64,000 bases of DNA from Polaribacter sp. Q13. GTDB lineage: Bacteria > Bacteroidota > Bacteroidia > Flavobacteriales > Flavobacteriaceae. The stretch covers positions 3,864,001-3,928,000 of the forward strand of contig NZ_CP074436.1 of the NCBI RefSeq assembly GCF_016858305.2, written 5' to 3'. The translations under genes were made by a program, and so were the position numbers. Within the stretch, counting starts at the first letter, position 1. The number at the start of each line of letters is the position of its first letter. Below are positions 60,792-64,000 of this stretch, one piece after another. The notes under the pieces are model-generated. The model was not told the DNA's origin. It made no database searches and saw only the letters and a list, made by a program, of their open reading frames with translations.

Positions 60792-61238
60792 TTAAAACTG
60801 ATACCTAACAGCGATACCCATATTGGATACTAAACCAGTTGAATTGCCAGTATAACCAATTTCTGGTCTGTAGTCTAGGGCAACTATTAAAGGAGCTCTA
60901 AAGTTATATTCAATTCCTATAAGACCTGCACCATATATTCCTGTTTTATTAGCAGAAGCAATGCCACCACCAATACCTGTATACCAATTAAATTGTTCTT
61001 CTATGCTCCAAATCCATTGATATAAACCAGTTGCTTTAAAGTCATTATACTCACTACCAAAACCTAAATTCACTTCTAATCGATTGTTATTGTTTAATAG
61101 TTTTTGATAGGAAATTTCTTCTCCGGTACCATTTCCGCCATCAATACGTATACCAATTGCGTGGTTAGATATTTGTTGGGCATTTATAGAGAAACTTGCT
61201 GCTAATATTATACTTAGGGCTAATAATATTTTCTTCAT
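60792..61238 (-). CDS. small outer-membrane beta-barrel protein (paralogue B)
   Basis: 148 residues from the ATG at 61236-61238, which gives the signal peptide MKKILLALSIILAASFSINAQ. A longer frame from 61298 adds a 20-residue tail with no homology to its paralogue. It aligns over its full length with the 60176-60622 protein, so the two arose by tandem duplication. Confidence 0.85.
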   Translation of the reverse strand: MKKILLALSIILAASFSINAQQISNHAIGIRIDGGNGTGEEISYQKLLNNNNRLEVNLGFGSEYNDFKATGLYQWIWSIEEQFNWYTGIGGGIASANKTGIYGAGLIGIEYNFRAPLIVALDYRPEIGYTGNSTGLVSNMGIAVRYQF

Positions 61239-61332
61239 TTTATGATATGTAATTAAATTAGGGATGCCCAAAATACAACCATTTAGCAAGTGAATCAAAA
61301 TAAAAAGCTTGTTATTTAGCTAGGTAAAATGC

Positions 61333-64000
61333 TTAATTTTCATCCACCATAAGTCTTATTCCTTTAGAATGACTGCTAAATTCTGGAGCATACATACTTT
61401 GTATTGTTGTAATTCCGTTACTGAAATTCCCTGCATTATTAACTCTTACATCATATTCGAAAACATAAACGCCTTTAGGAAAACGATCAAAAAAGAAGTT
61501 AGTAGCAGCATCTTTAGTGCTTTCATAATAACCTATATTGTCTTGCCATTTATATCTAGATAAAACATTTACAGGTTCTACACCAGAAGCTCTCATATCT
61601 TTCATATGGATGAATTCCATGTCTCTGTCACTTCTTAACTCAATTCTTACCGTAATTAAATCGCCAACTTTTAACTTTGTGTTTTTTGTTATTTCCTGTA
61701 ACTCTTTTCCTGTATCTGAATTTACTTTTAAGAATAATTTCTTATCCAATTTTAAAGGTGTTTCTGCGGAAGTAATTTTGTCTAAATCTTCAAAATATTG
61801 CCAATACAAACCTCCCCATGCAATTCCTTCTCCTTTCTTGTTGATGATCACTTCTGCCATTTTTGGTGTAATTTCAGATCCATTCCAAGAAGTTTTAAAA
61901 TATCCAGTTCCTGCTTCTACTTTTACGTTATCCAACTTTGTTGGATTAATTTCATTGTCACCAACTTTTATATCTACCATATCAGTTACACTTCGACTTC
62001 GCTCAGTACTGGCTTCAATCCAATTAGTTCCATTTAACAATAATGCATACACCGCTTCAGAAGTTGCCTTGGTGGTATTCCAACTATTGGTTTGCTTGTT
62101 TTTTAGCAACCAAATTTTTAGGTTGTCAATGGTTTCTGTATTGTTTTCTATTTCAGAAAATGTTTCAATCATTAATGCTTGAGTTTCTATAGGAGCTTGA
62201 TAATAATAGTAACCAGCAGCGTTTTCTTTCCAATACATTCCTAATTCATCAGAAGTAATTGAATTTTCTTTTAAGGATTTTAAAATCTGACTTGCAGTTA
62301 TTTTTTCATCGCTTCTAAAAAGCGATAAAGCAATTTGTCCTTTTGCATATAAATTATAGTCATTCCAATAGGTAACAGTTTGATTTCTGTAATAAGCAAC
62401 CGCTTTTTGCAAGTTGTTATTCATAGAAATGGAAGAATAAAAACTACGCATATACAAATACTGAATGGTAAAATAGTTCAGATTGTTTTTAGCCAAATAG
62501 TTGTCATAATCTTCTTTACCTTTTTTTTCTGTTTTGGCTTTCTGTTTAATTTCTTCTGCTCTTTCTATGAGTTTATTGTATTGTTCTAATAATTCTCCAT
62601 CTAAATAATTAACAGATTTTTCTATTATTTTTTTAGTTGATGGTTCGAAATTTTCTGCACCTAATTTTGATAAATGTCCAAAACCAGTTGCAATATGTTG
62701 TGTAATAAAATTACTTTCATATCGTCCGCCTTTAAACCAAGGAAATCCACCAGAATTCATCTGAATGTCTTCTAATTTATTGATGGCCTTTTCTTGATCA
62801 TTTTTCATCTTATTCAAGTCGAATAATAAAGCGATTCTCTTTTTTTGCTCGGTTTCAGATTGCGCATCTCTTAACCAAGGAGTTTCTTGAATTATTAATG
62901 ATTTTAATTCTTGATTCTTCTCTAAATTAGATAATAAAGCATCAGAAGATTTCCAAGCATTAAATACTTTTTGAATTCTAGGATTAGAATTTGCGACAAA
63001 ACTTGCCAAGGTATTTGCATAATATCTAGAGAAAACTTGTTCTGCACATTCATACGGATATTCCATTAAATATGGCAAAGATTGAATTGCATACCAAACT
63101 GGGTTTGACGTCATTTCTAAAGTCAATTTGTGGTTTTTTAAAGTAGAAGACGAGCCTGCACTGAGCGTAGACGAAGTGTTCTTTAACTTATCTAAGGTAA
63201 AAGTTTTTGTTTCGTTAGATTTTATCCACATTGGTAAGGTTTCTGTTACCAACATCCTGTTGGATAAAACGGGTAAAACATTTTGTTCACCATCAGAGAA
63301 ATCACCAGCTTTAGCCACAATTTTATATTGTACCGCTTGCACCGTTTCTGGAATTGATAATTGCCAAGATACATTGGTATTTCCGTCTTTATTTACTGTA
63401 AAGTTTTTAGTAGAATTAGTGTTTTCTAAATCAATATTAATTTCTTTGTTTGTAATTGCGTCCGTTAACATTAATTTTGCGAAACCACTTAATTGGTTAT
63501 TTGTTAAGTTGGTAATTTTTGCACTTAAAGTAATTTTATCTCCTTCACGTAAAAATCTTGGTGCATTTGGCACTATCATTAATTCTTTTTGCGTAACCGT
63601 TTCTAATGTTTTGGTTGCCGATTTTAAAGATTTAGTATGTGCTAGTAATTGTAATTTCCAACGTGTTAATGCTTCTGGCATTGTAAAAGAAAAACTGACT
63701 TGTCCGTTTTTATCTGTTCTTAATTGTGGAAAAAAGAAAGCGGTTTCTTTAAAGTTTTTTCGTGCTTCTATTTGTGATAATTGATTGTTTATAGCTTTTT
63801 TGGTATTAATTATAATTACGCCATTTAAACCTCTTTGTCCATATAAAGAAATGGCAGCAGCATCTTTTAGAATATCCATTTCTAAAATTTCATTAAGGTT
63901 TATACTTTCAACCTCTAATTTTGTCATTACTTTTCCATCAACCACATATAATGCCTCTGTAACGTTGTCTAAACTACCTATGCCTCTTATTAGAATATTT
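61333..64000 (-). CDS. alpha-2-macroglobulin family protein with TonB-plug-like segment, 5' end outside window
   Basis: At least 888 codons are in the window and the frame is open at the right edge. The part near the edge reads ILIRGIGSLDNVTEALYVVDGKVM...ILEMDILKDAAAISLYGQRGLNGVIIINTKK, the TonB-receptor plug signature (VVDG, DILKDAAA-xSLYGxRGxNGVIIINTKK). Then come MG-type beta domains (QVSFSFTMPEALTRWKLQLLAHTK), the alpha-alpha toroid and the motif PYECAEQ, matching the CxEQ thioester of A2M proteins. It ends NGITTIQSMYAPEFSSHSKGIRLMV. It likely traps proteases in the periplasm. Two REP-type insertions are embedded in frame. Confidence 0.88.
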   Translation of the reverse strand, partial: NILIRGIGSLDNVTEALYVVDGKVMTKLEVESINLNEILEMDILKDAAAISLYGQRGLNGVIIINTKKAINNQLSQIEARKNFKETAFFFPQLRTDKNGQVSFSFTMPEALTRWKLQLLAHTKSLKSATKTLETVTQKELMIVPNAPRFLREGDKITLSAKITNLTNNQLSGFAKLMLTDAITNKEINIDLENTNSTKNFTVNKDGNTNVSWQLSIPETVQAVQYKIVAKAGDFSDGEQNVLPVLSNRMLVTETLPMWIKSNETKTFTLDKLKNTSSTLSAGSSSTLKNHKLTLEMTSNPVWYAIQSLPYLMEYPYECAEQVFSRYYANTLASFVANSNPRIQKVFNAWKSSDALLSNLEKNQELKSLIIQETPWLRDAQSETEQKKRIALLFDLNKMKNDQEKAINKLEDIQMNSGGFPWFKGGRYESNFITQHIATGFGHLSKLGAENFEPSTKKIIEKSVNYLDGELLEQYNKLIERAEEIKQKAKTEKKGKEDYDNYLAKNNLNYFTIQYLYMRSFYSSISMNNNLQKAVAYYRNQTVTYWNDYNLYAKGQIALSLFRSDEKITASQILKSLKENSITSDELGMYWKENAAGYYYYQAPIETQALMIETFSEIENNTETIDNLKIWLLKNKQTNSWNTTKATSEAVYALLLNGTNWIEASTERSRSVTDMVDIKVGDNEINPTKLDNVKVEAGTGYFKTSWNGSEITPKMAEVIINKKGEGIAWGGLYWQYFEDLDKITSAETPLKLDKKLFLKVNSDTGKELQEITKNTKLKVGDLITVRIELRSDRDMEFIHMKDMRASGVEPVNVLSRYKWQDNIGYYESTKDAATNFFFDRFPKGVYVFEYDVRVNNAGNFSNGITTIQSMYAPEFSSHSKGIRLMVDEN
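61986..62016. repeat. REP-type element inside the alpha-2-macroglobulin gene, copy 1
   Basis: Plus-strand CACTTCGACTTCGCTCAGTACTGGC. On the coding strand it encodes EASTERSRSV, a residue string produced by this repeat in many flavobacterial proteins. Related to the copies at 63152-63178 and 57262-57292. Confidence 0.75.
63152..63178. repeat. REP-type element inside the alpha-2-macroglobulin gene, copy 2
   Basis: Minus-strand CACTTCGTCTACGCTCAGTG followed by CAGGCTC, opposite in orientation to copy 1, encoding TSSTLSAGSS in a loop between the MG domains and the toroid. Confidence 0.7.

Noticed and set aside
61538..62182. Long open frames opposite the macroglobulin gene
   Set aside because: They are antisense shadows of a well-supported conserved gene and encode nothing recognisable.

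Overview
The window is a chromosomal segment from a member of the Bacteroidota, most likely a marine flavobacterium (family Flavobacteriaceae). The case rests on AT-rich DNA, TonB-dependent receptors with CarboxypepD_reg-like N-termini, promoters of the TAnnTTTG type, few Shine-Dalgarno sequences, a trp operon in the order E-G-D-C-F-B-A, a tmRNA with tag GEDNYALAA and no encoded CCA, and FKBP, lipocalin, DUF4136 and M28 lipoproteins. The genus (Polaribacter- or Tenacibaculum-like) is a guess.

Layout. 1-8.1 kb: a truncated DUF6588 outer-membrane gene, gyrB, a TonB receptor and an alpha/beta-hydrolase::glycerophosphodiesterase fusion. 8.2-13.5 kb: the most notable system. A 15-codon leader peptide with 9 Asn codons and a terminator/antiterminator pair precede gatC-like, gatA and a gatB::aspS fusion gene. 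Together they supply Asp-tRNA(Asn) and its amidation to Asn-tRNA(Asn), apparently under attenuation by Asn-tRNA charging. 13.3-16.2 kb: an accessory island made of a ParE/RelE-type toxin-antitoxin pair bracketed by a duplicated aspS 3' end and terminator, then an HTH::ImmA/IrrE protease gene with two matching palindromic operators and an unknown partner. 16.4-23.6 kb: the trp operon behind a classical Trp-Trp leader attenuator, with an inverted or dyad repeat in each of its six intergenic spacers and another before trpE.

23.6-35.4 kb: housekeeping and envelope genes (tandem FKBP lipoprotein, CDGSH protein, FUSC transporter, DoxX, a LAS-type peptidase with a TPR protein, a very large TPR protein with a plugless TonB-type barrel, FtsE-like ATPase). 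35.4-42.2 kb: a surface-glycan locus with two glycosyltransferases, the second lacking a normal start codon, and a Dlt-like set (adenylation enzyme, carrier protein, MBOAT, SGNH protein). 42.5-43.04 kb: tmRNA directly preceded by a structured RNA that has a second copy at 57.25 kb.

43-53 kb: a LYS1/alanine-dehydrogenase-like enzyme, two MscS-type channels, a LapA-domain protein, an ECF sigma factor, a large outer-membrane protein and an OmpA protein. Four promoters here share GTGACTT-N13/14-GTGTT, upstream of the sigma gene itself, lapA, the outer-membrane protein and ompA, which outlines an ECF envelope regulon. 53-57 kb: a creD cluster with a winged-helix regulator and small membrane proteins. 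57-64 kb: kdsA, an M28 peptidase, a DUF4136 lipoprotein, a frameshifted TfoX-N gene, two paralogous small barrel proteins and a truncated alpha-2-macroglobulin gene with a TonB-plug-like segment. No CRISPR array, tRNA gene, rRNA gene or transposase was seen.
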